64,000 bases of DNA from Parafrigoribacterium_A sp035571875. GTDB taxonomy: Bacteria; Actinomycetota; Actinomycetes; Actinomycetales; Microbacteriaceae. The translations under genes were made by a program, and so were the position numbers. Of the stretch, positions 7,847-16,228 are shown in pieces (position 1 is the first letter of the stretch; every line of letters begins with the position of its first letter). The DNA lies in the NCBI GenBank assembly GCA_035571875.1, contig DATNBR010000020.1:31731-95730 (forward strand). The letters are read 5' to 3'. The notes below the pieces were generated by a model, which saw nothing but the letters and a program-made list of their open reading frames with translations, had not been told where the DNA came from and did no database searches.

Positions 7847-9082
7847 GTGAGCGGCAGAGCGCGGTGGCGGCCGAGGTTCGGCGCGAGTTTCTGGATCATG
7901 GCGCCGTTCGTGGTCGCTCTGTCGGTCGCGGGTGCGGCATCCGGAGGTTTCGGTGGGCTGTTGCTCGCGTGGGGCCTCATCGCGATCGTGACCGCGCTGT
8001 ACTCGGTGGTGATGGGGCGACCGGGTTGGGCATCCATTGCCGGTCGCGGCACGGCGGCCATCGTGCTCGCAATCTCCCTGGGTGCGATGGGTGTCGGCGC
8101 GTCGCTTCTTCCCCAGCGCCATGCGGCCTCGACGAGTGCCGCGGGCGAGCAGACGGCGATTCCGGGCACGACGGATGCGCCGAGGCAGCAGCCGACGCCG
8201 GCCCCGACACCGACGGCATCGGCATCGGCATCGGCATCGGTGAGCGTCGCGTCATCCGAGGGCAGCGCGCTTGCCCTGCTCGCCACCCTGCCGGTGAAGG
8301 GCAAGTCGCCGCTCACCGGCTATAACCGCACGGGCATGTTCGGCACCGCCTGGCTGGATGTCGACCACAACGGCTGCGACACCCGCAACGACATCCTGCA
8401 GCGCGACTTCGCCTCGACCGTGAAGAGCGGACCGTGCAAGGTAATGAGGGGCGTGCTCGTGTCGCCGTACACCGGCGAGACCATCAACTTTGTGCGCGGC
8501 AACACCACCTCGATCGCGGTGCAGATCGATCACGTCGTGGCGCTGGCGAACGCGTGGCAGACCGGTGCGCAGCAGTTGAGCCAACAGCAGCGCGAGGCGC
8601 TGGCGAACGATCCGATCAACCTGTTCGCCGTCGACGGTCGCTCGAACTCGCAGAAGGGCGCGGGCGACACCGCCACCTGGCTGCCGAAAGCGAAAGGGTT
8701 CCGCTGCACCTACGTCGCGCATCAGGTCTCGGTGAAGGCTGCTTATGGATTGTGGGTGACGCCGGCGGAGCGCGACGCGATGTTCCGCATCCTCAGCGGA
8801 TGTCCGACCGAGCCCGCGGTCGCGTCGCGCCTGGTGACGTCGCCGAAGGCTTCGACGCCTGTTGCCTCAGCCCCGCCGGTCGCTGCGCCCGCGCCCGCTC
8901 CCGAGCAGGCGCCGGCCGGATGCGACCCCAACTACGCGGGACAGTGCGTTCCGATCGCGAGCGACGTCGACTGCGCGGGTGGCAGTGGCAACGGCCCGGC
9001 GTACACCCAGGGCCCGGTCCGCATCATCGGCAAGGACATCTACCAGCTCGACCGCGACGGCGACGGGATCGCCTGCGACTAG
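7847..9082 (+). CDS. Membrane-anchored HNH nuclease-like protein (DUF1524) with excalibur domain
   Basis: A 411-residue protein. Two hydrophobic segments lie within residues 1-80 (FWIMAPFVVALSV and AIVLAISLGAMGVGASLL), followed by a Thr/Ala/Pro/Ser-rich linker. The DUF1524/HNH core carries AWLDVDHNGCDTRNDI, the catalytic IDHVVALANAWQ and NLFAVDGRSNSQKG. The C-terminus is an excalibur calcium-binding motif, DRDGDGIACD. It is likely an exported or surface nuclease anchored at the membrane. GTG 7847 with GAGGAG upstream is preferred over an in-frame start about 100 bp earlier. Its stop codon overlaps that of the convergent helicase gene. Confidence 0.85.
   Translation: MSGRARWRPRFGASFWIMAPFVVALSVAGAASGGFGGLLLAWGLIAIVTALYSVVMGRPGWASIAGRGTAAIVLAISLGAMGVGASLLPQRHAASTSAAGEQTAIPGTTDAPRQQPTPAPTPTASASASASVSVASSEGSALALLATLPVKGKSPLTGYNRTGMFGTAWLDVDHNGCDTRNDILQRDFASTVKSGPCKVMRGVLVSPYTGETINFVRGNTTSIAVQIDHVVALANAWQTGAQQLSQQQREALANDPINLFAVDGRSNSQKGAGDTATWLPKAKGFRCTYVAHQVSVKAAYGLWVTPAERDAMFRILSGCPTEPAVASRLVTSPKASTPVASAPPVAAPAPAPEQAPAGCDPNYAGQCVPIASDVDCAGGSGNGPAYTQGPVRIIGKDIYQLDRDGDGIACD
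8215..8238 (+). repeat. Four tandem GGCATC hexamers
   Basis: Four exact copies of GGCATC lie in frame in the linker of the excalibur nuclease and encode alternating Ala-Ser. A hexanucleotide repeat changes linker length without shifting frame. Confidence 0.85.
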
Positions 9083-10851
9083 TCGCTCACGGGGATGTAC
9101 TGCCTCAGGTAGGCGCGAAGGTCAGGGTCACAGACGTACACGTAGGTGCCCAGAATGCCGCGGGTCAGGAGCACCGCGTAGATATTCGTAATGAATTGCT
9201 GCAGATCATCATCCGTGTACATCTTGCCGAGGACGCGGTTATTTTCCTTGCCCTTGGTGTCGAAATACGATTCGCGATCTATGAACAGTCGCCCCTCGCT
9301 CGGGCTGTAGCGAAGGTCGGGCCCGATGATGACCCCTGCGTAGTTGAGGTCATACCCCTGGACGGTGTGAATCGAGCCGACCTCGTGGAGAGAGCCCGGG
9401 GATGCGATCCAGTCGACCTGGGTGCTGTTCCAGCGGAGTTGAACGCCGTCCAACTCGATGTCGACGGCTGACTTGTCGTTCTTGGACTTCCATGGCCAGG
9501 CAAATCCGGCGAGCACACGCGAAAGACCGACTTCCCTGTCGCGTTGTTCGATCTCAGCACGCATATTTGCGACGCTGTCAAACATCCGGAAGTCGTAGCC
9601 ATCGAAATCTTCTCGCGTGACCGAAATCAGGGGGGTCTTCACAGCACCGATGATGCGTCTGACGTACGAGACAAAATCTGCCCCACCCTGAACGCGCATC
9701 TGCGACATCAGGGGATAGTGCCTGCGCGCGACACCCGCATCTCGCACCAACACGTCAAGCACCTCTGCAGGAACGTCGGCCGGGCGCACGCTCTGCGCCG
9801 CATCGAGCAGGAAGATCTGATGCCTACTCTGTGCGCAGATCCAGTCAAGCTGCGTCTTCGTCGTGTCGTCGTTGCCGAAGAGACGCTCGGTGATGCGCTG
9901 ATACTTCTGATTTTGAACGCCGGAGGGTTGGTTGGCCCGCTGGTTGAGGCGGTGCGCCTCATCAACAATGAGGAGATCGAATTTCTCGGCTGCGAGGCCC
10001 ACGTCGAACGCCGTCATTACCATCTCGGGCTGCAGCCCAGGGGTTTTCCGGAAGACCTTCTTGATCGACTCACGCAGTGACTGTTGCGGTACAACGAGAC
10101 CGATGCGGACTCCCGCTAGCAGCTCCCGGTAGCCTTCGGCGAAGAATTCAGAAAATAGCGAATCGCTGTCGACGTCCTCCGCCGCCACGCTGTTGGCAAC
10201 GTCAACGAGAAGCTTCAGGAGGTAGATGGCGACGACAGTCTTCCCGGTGCCCGGGTCGCCTTGCACAACGCTGGTGCTGCTCGAGCCGGACGCGAGATCC
10301 TCAAAGAACCCCTCAAGGATTCCTTCAACGGCAACAGCCTGGTCTTGAGTGAGCGCTTTGAACGGCGAGAGTTTGAACAGGTCGCTGTTCTCGATCTCCG
10401 GGATGGTGCGGGTGAAGACGCCGTCGCGTCGAAGTTGATCAAAAACTTCGCGAAAAGTCTCTCGGTAGCTCTCGCGATCGTAGTAGTCCGCTTCCGTTAT
10501 GCCATCGTTGCGGTTCAGCACGCGATAGGCGCCGTCGCCTGCAAGCATCCGGATGAGGTACGACTCGAGGTCCAGACACACAGACTTGTTGAAAGTCTCG
10601 TCAAGAATCACCCTGATCGTGCTGAGCTGCTTCTTCTCGGGCGACTCGAAGTGCTGCCGCATCCTCGCTGCCGCGTTTCTGGACTCCCCTACGTACACGT
10701 CGTCGAGTCGGCCGCGTCCCGTGGTGCGGCTCGCACGTGCATCGTCGAGAACGTAAACGACCGGCCAGTTAGTGTTGCGGTGGTCGAGCGGCGCCCACTC
10801 CCGCACGGCTTCCTTCGTGAAGTCGAGCCGCGCAATGTTAAAGGGCGTCAT
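9079..10851 (-). CDS. GIY-YIG nuclease fused to DUF2075 superfamily 1 helicase
   Basis: A 590-residue protein. The N-terminal GIY-YIG-like nuclease (about residues 20-110) shows VVYVL, DDVYVGES, a following Arg in AARMRQH and the catalytic Glu in CLDLESYL. The DUF2075 helicase/ATPase follows: Walker A QGDPGTGKT, Walker B LLIVDEAHRL, motif III LLDAAQS, motif IV-like SQMRVQGG, motif V GSIHTVQGYDLN, and LLTRGI near the end. DUF2075 proteins occur often near restriction and defence genes. The ATG at 10851 lies inside the 3' end of the MazG-like gene (14-bp overlap), implying coupled translation. Hand counts of single 60-base rows gave 48-58% GC, against 67-82% in rows from flanking genes, which suggests transfer. 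Confidence 0.87.
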   Translation of the reverse strand: MTPFNIARLDFTKEAVREWAPLDHRNTNWPVVYVLDDARASRTTGRGRLDDVYVGESRNAAARMRQHFESPEKKQLSTIRVILDETFNKSVCLDLESYLIRMLAGDGAYRVLNRNDGITEADYYDRESYRETFREVFDQLRRDGVFTRTIPEIENSDLFKLSPFKALTQDQAVAVEGILEGFFEDLASGSSSTSVVQGDPGTGKTVVAIYLLKLLVDVANSVAAEDVDSDSLFSEFFAEGYRELLAGVRIGLVVPQQSLRESIKKVFRKTPGLQPEMVMTAFDVGLAAEKFDLLIVDEAHRLNQRANQPSGVQNQKYQRITERLFGNDDTTKTQLDWICAQSRHQIFLLDAAQSVRPADVPAEVLDVLVRDAGVARRHYPLMSQMRVQGGADFVSYVRRIIGAVKTPLISVTREDFDGYDFRMFDSVANMRAEIEQRDREVGLSRVLAGFAWPWKSKNDKSAVDIELDGVQLRWNSTQVDWIASPGSLHEVGSIHTVQGYDLNYAGVIIGPDLRYSPSEGRLFIDRESYFDTKGKENNRVLGKMYTDDDLQQFITNIYAVLLTRGILGTYVYVCDPDLRAYLRQYIPVSD

Positions 10852-11158
10852 ACCTGGCGCTTCGCCCTCGTGCCTTGTCGACCGGATACTTCTCCCGCGT
10901 CTTCGCGAGCTTCTCAAGCACGATCTGGTTGGGGTCGGCTCCTATGCGATCCGCCAACAGGATGCAGTACGTGAGCACGTCGGCCAACTCGTCTCGCACG
11001 CGATCGAGCTCTGCTTCCCCGTTCCACTGGAAACACTCGAGCAATTCACCTGCTTCGATAGCGATGCTCTTCGCGAGATTCTCGGGGCTGTGGAACTGCG
11101 CCCAATCGCGCTCGGCGACGAGCACCGCGATTGCGTCACCTACTGACAGTTCAACCAT
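10838..11158 (-). CDS. MazG-like nucleotide pyrophosphohydrolase
   Basis: A 106-residue all-alpha protein. The metal-binding E-x3-E ... E-x2-D signature of the MazG superfamily is visible in IAIEAGELLECFQW and RDELADVLTYCILLAD. Such enzymes hydrolyse (d)NTPs to monophosphates and pyrophosphate. ATG 11158 starts at the conserved N-terminal helix; an upstream in-frame start is less likely. Its stop lies downstream of the helicase ATG, so the two genes form a tight pair. GC content of sampled rows (57-60%) is also below that of neighbours. A specific nucleotide substrate cannot be assigned. Confidence 0.85.
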   Translation of the reverse strand: MVELSVGDAIAVLVAERDWAQFHSPENLAKSIAIEAGELLECFQWNGEAELDRVRDELADVLTYCILLADRIGADPNQIVLEKLAKTREKYPVDKARGRSARYDAL

Positions 11159-11232
11159 GCTCGCCAACGTAGCAGGAGTGCGTCGTCCAGCCATCTCACG
11201 TCGCGGGCTCAATCCCGAGATGTCCTGTCATT

Positions 11233-11844
11233 TTAGATTTCCGCAATCAGTGCGGTCGCCGATGCGCTGAACACGACGAAAGCTACACAGTTCACGACCA
11301 CCGTGGTCCAGAACATGGCCTGGAACGATTCCTTGCGGTTCTTGTGGTGCAGGATTTGTTGCGCCAGGATCGCGCCAGGCCAGCCGCCGATGAGTGCGAC
11401 GATCTGAAGCGTGTTCTCGGAGGTGCGCCAGGTTCCCACTCGTGCTGCCGCCTTGTCACGGGCGTAGAGCACGAAGCACGCGAGACTGAGCACCACGTAG
11501 ACGGCCCCGATCCACGGCGATACGGGCCAATACGTTGAGACCAGAGCGTAGAGGCCGATGAAGCCGAGAATCGCGAAATACGCCTCGCTGCCGTGCTTTG
11601 ATGTCTGGCTCGGAAGGACTTCGAAAGGCCTCCGCACCGATCGCGCACGCGTGCGCCCGTCCGGTGCCTGTTCCACGTCGAAGGTGACGAAGTCGCCCTC
11701 CTTCGGGCGCGCCGCGCCGCGCGGCCAGGCGTGGATGTGGGCGAAGACGCGGTGACCGCCGGCCTCCGGCTGGATGTAGCCGAAGCCGCGCTCGTCATCC
11801 CAGGAGACGAGCACGCCCTCCTGAGCCGCAGCATCCGAATCCAT
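11233..11844 (-). CDS. Cold-shock and DUF1294 domain membrane protein
   Basis: A 203-residue protein. Residues 8-70 form a cold-shock-like OB fold (GVLVSWDDERGFGYIQPE, VFAHIHAWPR). The rest is a DUF1294 membrane domain with hydrophobic segments at about residues 90-107, 110-125 and 175-200, plus the typical YARDKAAARVGTWRT and GGWPGAILAQQILHHKNRK motifs. This fusion is common in bacteria. The function is unknown, possibly nucleic-acid binding at the membrane. Confidence 0.9.
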   Translation of the reverse strand: MDSDAAAQEGVLVSWDDERGFGYIQPEAGGHRVFAHIHAWPRGAARPKEGDFVTFDVEQAPDGRTRARSVRRPFEVLPSQTSKHGSEAYFAILGFIGLYALVSTYWPVSPWIGAVYVVLSLACFVLYARDKAAARVGTWRTSENTLQIVALIGGWPGAILAQQILHHKNRKESFQAMFWTTVVVNCVAFVVFSASATALIAEI

Positions 11845-11885
11845 GAGTCGATGCTAACGTCCGGTCGATGCCGGGCTGAGACCCG

Positions 11886-12923
11886 CTACCCCGAAACCCC
11901 GACCGCGCTCGAAGGCGCCCAGAGATTGATGTCCATGTCGACGGCGTGCTGATCGATGGCGGCGAGCTCGTCGGCGGTGAAATCGAGGCCCGCCACCGCC
12001 GCGAGATTCGCCTCCAACTGCTCCACCGACGACGCTCCGACGAGCGCGGATGTCACGGGTTCGTTCCGCAACGTCCACGCGATGGCCAGTTGGGCGAGGC
12101 CCTGCCCGCGACCCCGGGCGATGTCGGTGAGAGCGCGGATGGCGGCGAGCGTGTCGTCGTTGACCATGCTCTTGCGCATCGATCCTTCGCGGGACGCGCG
12201 TGCGTCATCCGGGATGCCGCCGAGATAACGGTCGGTCAGCAGTCCCTGTGCGAGCGGGGAGAAGGCGATGCATCCGACACCCAGCTCGGTCAGGGTGTCG
12301 AGCAGGCCGCCCTCGATCCAGCGATTGAACATCGAGTACGAAGGCTGGTGGATGAGCAGCGGCGTGCCGAGGTCGGCGAGAATCTGCGCCGCCTGTCGAG
12401 TGCGCTCCGGCGAGTACGAAGAGATGCCTGCGTACAGCGCTTTGCCCGAGGTCACCGCACTGTGCAAGGCGCCCATCGTCTCTTCAAGCGGTGTGTCTGG
12501 GTCGGCACGGTGCGAGTAGAAGATGTCGACATAATCGACGCCCATGCGCGAGAGGCTCTGGTCAAGGGAGGCGAGAAGGTACTTGCGGGAACCGAAGTTG
12601 CCGTAGGGCCCGGGCCACATGTCGTACCCCGCCTTGGTAGAGATGACGAGCTCGTCTCGGAACGGGGCGAAGTCGCGGCGCAGGTGTTCACCGAAGTTCT
12701 CCTCCGCGCTGCCATACGGCGGCCCGTAGTTGTTGGCGAGGTCGAAGTGCGTCACTCCCAGGTCGAAAGCGCGGCGCAGAATCTGCTGCTGCCGATCCAT
12801 CGGCACGTCGTGGCCGAAGTTCTGCCACAGGCCGAGCGACACCGCAGGCAGCTCGAGCCCGCTTCTGCCGGTGCGGCGGTACACCATGGAGTCGTAGCGG
12901 GAATCAGCAGGGCTATAGGTCAT
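11886..12923 (-). CDS. Aldo/keto reductase, L-glyceraldehyde-3-phosphate reductase type
   Basis: A 345-residue TIM-barrel oxidoreductase of the YghZ/MgrA subgroup, with matching length and N-terminus (YRRTGRSGLELPAVSLGLW). Catalytic residues fall in THFDLANNYGPPYGSAE (Asp, Tyr), STKAGYDMWPG (Lys) and IFYSHRADPDTPLEETM (His). It reduces aldehydes or methylglyoxal-type substrates with NADPH. ATG 12923 is used; no upstream extension is supported. Confidence 0.88.
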   Translation of the reverse strand: MTYSPADSRYDSMVYRRTGRSGLELPAVSLGLWQNFGHDVPMDRQQQILRRAFDLGVTHFDLANNYGPPYGSAEENFGEHLRRDFAPFRDELVISTKAGYDMWPGPYGNFGSRKYLLASLDQSLSRMGVDYVDIFYSHRADPDTPLEETMGALHSAVTSGKALYAGISSYSPERTRQAAQILADLGTPLLIHQPSYSMFNRWIEGGLLDTLTELGVGCIAFSPLAQGLLTDRYLGGIPDDARASREGSMRKSMVNDDTLAAIRALTDIARGRGQGLAQLAIAWTLRNEPVTSALVGASSVEQLEANLAAVAGLDFTADELAAIDQHAVDMDINLWAPSSAVGVSG

Positions 12924-12960
12924 TTCCCTATGTTCGCACGGTGCGGCTGAGCCGAGGATG

Positions 12961-13206
12961 TCAGAGCTGCTGGTGCTGCTCGTCGCCTGCCACGGGGGCG
13001 AACCGGCGCACGCGCTCACCGTCGACCAGCACCTCGCTGACGAACATGTCGAAGGGCCGAACCCACATGCCGCGCAGCCCGTAGAGGGCGCGATAGACGA
13101 CGAGCCGCTGTTCCGTCTCAGAGTGTGAGGCGACCCCGATCACCTCGTACAGATTGCCCTTGTAATGCCTGTACAGACCGGGCTCGACGTCATCGGGAAC
13201 AGTCAT
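12961..13206 (-). CDS. DUF1653 domain protein
   Basis: An 81-residue cytosolic protein that matches the DUF1653 pattern along its length: GLYRHYKGNLYEVIGVA, HSETEQRLVVYRALYG and MWVRPFDMFVSEV. The function is unknown. ATG 13206 is chosen because the longer reading adds residues encoded antisense to the next gene. It lies just upstream of the aldo/keto reductase gene on the same strand. Confidence 0.88.
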   Translation of the reverse strand: MTVPDDVEPGLYRHYKGNLYEVIGVASHSETEQRLVVYRALYGLRGMWVRPFDMFVSEVLVDGERVRRFAPVAGDEQHQQL

Positions 13207-13256
13207 CCCACCATTCTGCCCGCAGTGCGAGCGAGCCACGGCCGTAGGCTGAGTGG

Positions 13257-14105
13257 ATGACGGATGCTGCGCTGGTCGGACCTGTGGCCGCGCCCGGTCT
13301 GCAGGTCATGAGCTACAACATCCGTCGGCGCATGCCGCAGATGTTCGCACGCGGCGCGGACCGGTGGGTGCACCGACGACCGCTTCTGAAGCGATTCCTC
13401 CAGGCTGAACAGCCCACGCTGCTCGGCGCGCAGGAGGCCCTGCCCCAGCAGGCGAACTTCGTGCGACACGCACTCGGCGAGCACTACCGGTCGATCGGCT
13501 ACGGGCGCGACGCCAACCGCAGAGGCGAAGCTGCACCGATCTTCTACGACTCCCGGCGACTGCAGCTGCTCGAGTGGAGTCAGACGGCGCTCTCGGATAC
13601 TCCGGAGGTGCCCGGGTCCACCTCGTGGGGCAATCGAACGCCGCGCCTTGTCGTGGTGGCGACCTTTCAGGATCTGGCCACCGGCATCCGGTTTCGGGCA
13701 GTGAATACGCACCTCGACAACTTCTCCCGCACGGCCAGACTGCGGGGCGCCGAGGTGCTGCGGCGGATCGTCACCGACTCGGCGCTGCCCACCATCGTCA
13801 CAGGCGATTTCAATACGGATGCCGGATCCGGCCCCCACGCCGCGCTCACGGCGCAGGGCCTCCTGCTCGACACCTGGGAGGTCGCGCACGCGAGGCTCAG
13901 CGAGGCGTGGGGCAGCTTCCTCAACTACCGCCCCCCGAAACTCGAACGCAAACGCATCGACTGGATCCTCGTCACCCCCGGCGTGCGGGTCACCAGCGCC
14001 GCGATCAACGTCACCCGCTATGAGGGCGGCTGGCCATCCGACCACGCCGCTGTGCAGGCCGTCGTGCAGTTGCGCCCCAGCAGCCCAACCCGAAAGCAGC
14101 GTTGA
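13257..14105 (+). CDS. Endonuclease/exonuclease/phosphatase family protein
   Basis: A 282-residue EEP-fold hydrolase. The metal and catalytic motifs are in order: VMSYNIRR, GAQEAL (metal Glu), FRAVNTHLDNFSR (His), IVTGDFNTDAG (Asp, Asn), RIDWILVTPG, and WPSDHAAVQAVV with the catalytic His near the end. The substrate may be a phosphodiester or sphingomyelin-like; it has no signal peptide, so it is probably cytosolic. It is divergent from the DUF1653 gene. Confidence 0.87.
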   Translation: MTDAALVGPVAAPGLQVMSYNIRRRMPQMFARGADRWVHRRPLLKRFLQAEQPTLLGAQEALPQQANFVRHALGEHYRSIGYGRDANRRGEAAPIFYDSRRLQLLEWSQTALSDTPEVPGSTSWGNRTPRLVVVATFQDLATGIRFRAVNTHLDNFSRTARLRGAEVLRRIVTDSALPTIVTGDFNTDAGSGPHAALTAQGLLLDTWEVAHARLSEAWGSFLNYRPPKLERKRIDWILVTPGVRVTSAAINVTRYEGGWPSDHAAVQAVVQLRPSSPTRKQR

Positions 14106-14128
14106 GACTGCGGGCTTACACTCCCGTC

Positions 14129-14476
14129 ATGACCATCACCGAACTGCAGCCGGGCGAGATCTTCGTGTTCGGCTCGAACGCCTCCGGCTCGCACGGTGCC
14201 GGCGCGGCACGCACCGCCTACGAGAAGTTCGGCGCCGTGTGGGGCCAGGGGCACGGGCCGCAGGGGCAGTCCTACGGCATCGACACCATGAGCGGGTTTG
14301 AGACCATCGAGCGCGAGGTCGCGCGGTTTCTCGAGTTCGCGGGCGAGCATCCGGAGCTTCGATTTCTCGTGACGAAGATCGGATGCGGCATCGCCGGTTA
14401 CACGCCCGCCCAGATCGCGCCGCTGTTCCGTTCGGTTCCCGACAACGTGGTGCTGCCAGAAGAGTTCGTCGCGTAG
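14129..14476 (+). CDS. A1S_2505-family (phage non-structural protein-like) protein
   Basis: A 115-residue protein matching a small family named after a phage non-structural protein. The N-terminal EIFVFGSNASGSHGAGAART resembles a nucleotide- or ADP-ribose-binding glycine loop. GQGHGPQGQSYGI and a C-terminal VTKIGCGIAGYTPAQIA follow. The biochemical role is not known. ATG 14129 is used, at the start of the conserved region. No other phage genes are nearby, so I treat it as a chromosomal member. Confidence 0.8.
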   Translation: MTITELQPGEIFVFGSNASGSHGAGAARTAYEKFGAVWGQGHGPQGQSYGIDTMSGFETIEREVARFLEFAGEHPELRFLVTKIGCGIAGYTPAQIAPLFRSVPDNVVLPEEFVA

Positions 14477-14598
14477 CCGCTCCTCCACAGGGCGCCCGGC
14501 CGATGCGCGTTTCACAGATGCGCGGCATCGGCCCCGCACGCTCGCGTGCGCTCCTAGAGTTTCCCTACGCAATCGGTGAGAATCGGAGGGTGACGCAA

Positions 14599-14847
14599 TT
14601 GACCGAGCCGCAGGTGTGGGTGCTCATCGGCGTCTTCGGTGCGGCGTTCTTTGGGCTGATCGGCATCGTGACCACGACCCTCAACCGCACCATGAACGCG
14701 CGCTTCGAGGGGATGAACTACCGGTTCGAAGCGATGGAGGCGCGCGTCGATTCCAAATTCGACCTCATCAACACGAAGCTCGAGAACATGGATCGGGACA
14801 TCCAGGCGCTCTCTCGCCACGTCTTCGGAAGTGACCCGCGCGGGTAG
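14599..14847 (+). CDS. Small membrane-anchored coiled-coil protein
   Basis: An 82-residue protein with one transmembrane helix (VWVLIGVFGAAFFGLIGIVT, about residues 5-25), then a cytosolic helix with repeated heptads such as NARFEGMNYRFEAMEARV and FDLINTKLENMDRDIQAL. A GGAGGG at 14585-14590 has ideal spacing (8 nt) to TTG 14599 but overlaps GTG 14590, so TTG is the likelier start. The coiled coil suggests oligomerisation; the function is unknown. Confidence 0.65.
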   Translation: MTEPQVWVLIGVFGAAFFGLIGIVTTTLNRTMNARFEGMNYRFEAMEARVDSKFDLINTKLENMDRDIQALSRHVFGSDPRG

Positions 14848-14906
14848 CTGCGCTACGACCGGCTCGGCGAACGACCGGGTGGCTCAGAGAACGGACGGCA
14901 CCGGCG

Positions 14907-15260
14907 TCAGTGTCGCGCCGCGAGAATGCAGAACTCGTTGCCCTCGGGGTCGGCCAGAACCACCCACGGCTCATCATCGCTCTGCCCGATATCGACGCGC
15001 CTTGCCCCGAGCGAGATCAGACGATCGACCTCCACCTGCTGGTCGTCGGGCACGAAGTCGAGGTGCAGCCGGTTCTTGACCGTCTTCGGTTCCGGCACGT
15101 TGCCGAAGTAGAGCGTGGGCCCCGACCGGTCCGGGTTGCGAAGCTCCAGCCCATCGTCGCTCTCGTCGATAATGTCCCAGCCGAGGGCATCCGCCCACCA
15201 GTGGCCGAGCGCGGAAAAGTCCTGACAGTCGATGACGACTTCTTCCCACTTCAACGTCAT
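14907..15260 (-). CDS. VOC / glyoxalase-like family protein
   Basis: A 117-residue protein with paired beta-alpha-beta-beta-beta modules. VVIDCQDFSALGHWWADALG opens the first module. RLHLDFVPDDQ and a final VLADPEGNEFCIL carry the conserved second-module residues. The family includes glyoxalases, dioxygenases and resistance proteins; no substrate is evident. Confidence 0.87.
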   Translation of the reverse strand: MTLKWEEVVIDCQDFSALGHWWADALGWDIIDESDDGLELRNPDRSGPTLYFGNVPEPKTVKNRLHLDFVPDDQQVEVDRLISLGARRVDIGQSDDEPWVVLADPEGNEFCILAARH

Positions 15261-15320
15261 CGATTAAGGCTACGTGGCGGCCCCGGAATGCAATAGCCCC
15301 AGCGGTGGTTTGATGGAGGT

Positions 15321-15569
15321 ATGAGCGAACGAATCACGATGTACGGCGCCGAATGGTGCGGCGACTGCCGCCGGTCGAAGAAGCTGCTCGATGAGCTCGG
15401 CGTCGACTACGACTACGTTGACCTCGAAGCGGATGTCGCCGCCGCCGACGTCGCGCGTGGCATCAGCGGGCGCACCAACATCCCGGTGATCGCGTTCCCC
15501 GACGGAACCCACGTCGTGGAGCCGAGCAACGACGAGCTGCGCGACAAGCTCGCTGCGCTCGGCGCGTAG
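15321..15569 (+). CDS. Glutaredoxin / mycoredoxin-like protein
   Basis: An 82-residue thioredoxin-fold protein with the dithiol motif WCGDC (residues 12-16) and the cis-Pro region NIPVIAFPDG. Actinobacterial mycoredoxins, which reduce mycothiol mixed disulfides, have this size and organisation, usually with CGYC. The Asp in the motif may mark a different partner. The stop codon lies in the first copy of a 25-bp direct repeat. Confidence 0.85.
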   Translation: MSERITMYGAEWCGDCRRSKKLLDELGVDYDYVDLEADVAAADVARGISGRTNIPVIAFPDGTHVVEPSNDELRDKLAALGA

Positions 15570-15635
15570 CCAGGGCTCGCAGCTAGGGCGGCCCCGCAAC
15601 TAGGGGGGCCCGTAGCTAGGGCTCGCAGCTAGGGC
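15565..15635. repeat. 25-bp direct repeat, 46-bp period
   Basis: A 25-bp word starting CGTAGC and ending CAGCTAGGGC occurs at 15565-15589 and 15611-15635 with one mismatch. The intervening DNA is a degenerate relative (AACTAGGGGGGCCC). The first copy overlaps the stop codon of the glutaredoxin-like gene. Confidence 0.85.
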
Positions 15636-15712
15636 TCGTTGCACGAGCATGCGGCGATTCGATGTCATTCCGCGAGTGGCGAGCACCCAGCGAGGTGCGA
15701 CCGTTCCGTGCG

Positions 15713-16054
15713 CTACGTCCCGCGCGGGATGCGAGGCCGCACGAGCGCGTGACTGCCCCGCAGCAGCTGCTCGACCAGGTCATCCGGCAGCTCGTCGTCG
15801 AGGACGACGGTGATCCAGTGCTTCTTGTTCATGTGATAGCCCGGAGTGATCTGCGGGAACTCCTGCTGCAGCGCCAAGCTCTCCTCCGGATCGCACTTGA
15901 GGGTCACCGACAGCGGCACCGTGTCGAGTGTCGCAACGGCGAAGAGCTTGTCGTTGCCGCTCGTCTTGAAGACGGATGTCTCCTCGCCAAACGGGAACGT
16001 CTCGATCGCCTGCGGCAGCGACAGGCACAGCTCGCGCAGCTCATCCGGGGTCAT
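15713..16054 (-). CDS. MmcQ/YjbR family protein
   Basis: A 113-residue protein with the typical opening LRELCLSLPQAIETFPFG, a central LFAVATLDTVPLSVTLKCDP and a C-terminal KKHWITVVLDDELPDDLVEQLL. The fold resembles the CyaY-like/double-wing proteins and is often annotated as DNA binding, but its role is not established. It stands alone. Confidence 0.88.
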   Translation of the reverse strand: MTPDELRELCLSLPQAIETFPFGEETSVFKTSGNDKLFAVATLDTVPLSVTLKCDPEESLALQQEFPQITPGYHMNKKHWITVVLDDELPDDLVEQLLRGSHALVRPRIPRGT

Positions 16055-16151
16055 GTCACGAGGATAGGCCGCACCAAGGAGATTCGGGTTGCATCGACGC
16101 CGAGCGGTTCACGACGAAACCGGTGACATGGCACGGATGCTGAGAGTGCTC

Positions 16152-16187
16152 GCTCGCCGCGCCAGAAGACGGCTCGCCGCGCCAGAA
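16152..16187. repeat. Palindrome-related dispersed repeat (family C, copy 1)
   Basis: GCTCGCCGCGCCAGAA is present twice in direct orientation at 16152-16167 and 16172-16187. A partial inverted relative (GGCGCCGAGCCG...TTCTGG) follows to about 16215. The 16-bp core CGGCTCGCCGCGCCAG recurs in inverse orientation at 17771-17786, at the other end of the neighbouring membrane-protein gene. Confidence 0.8.
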
Positions 16188-16228
16188 ACTAGTGGGGCGC
16201 CGAGCCGTGTTCTGGAGCGGGGAGCGTG

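Noticed and set aside
14129..14476. Prophage remnant
   Set aside because: Only one phage-named gene, with no integrase, terminase, structural gene or attachment site nearby.
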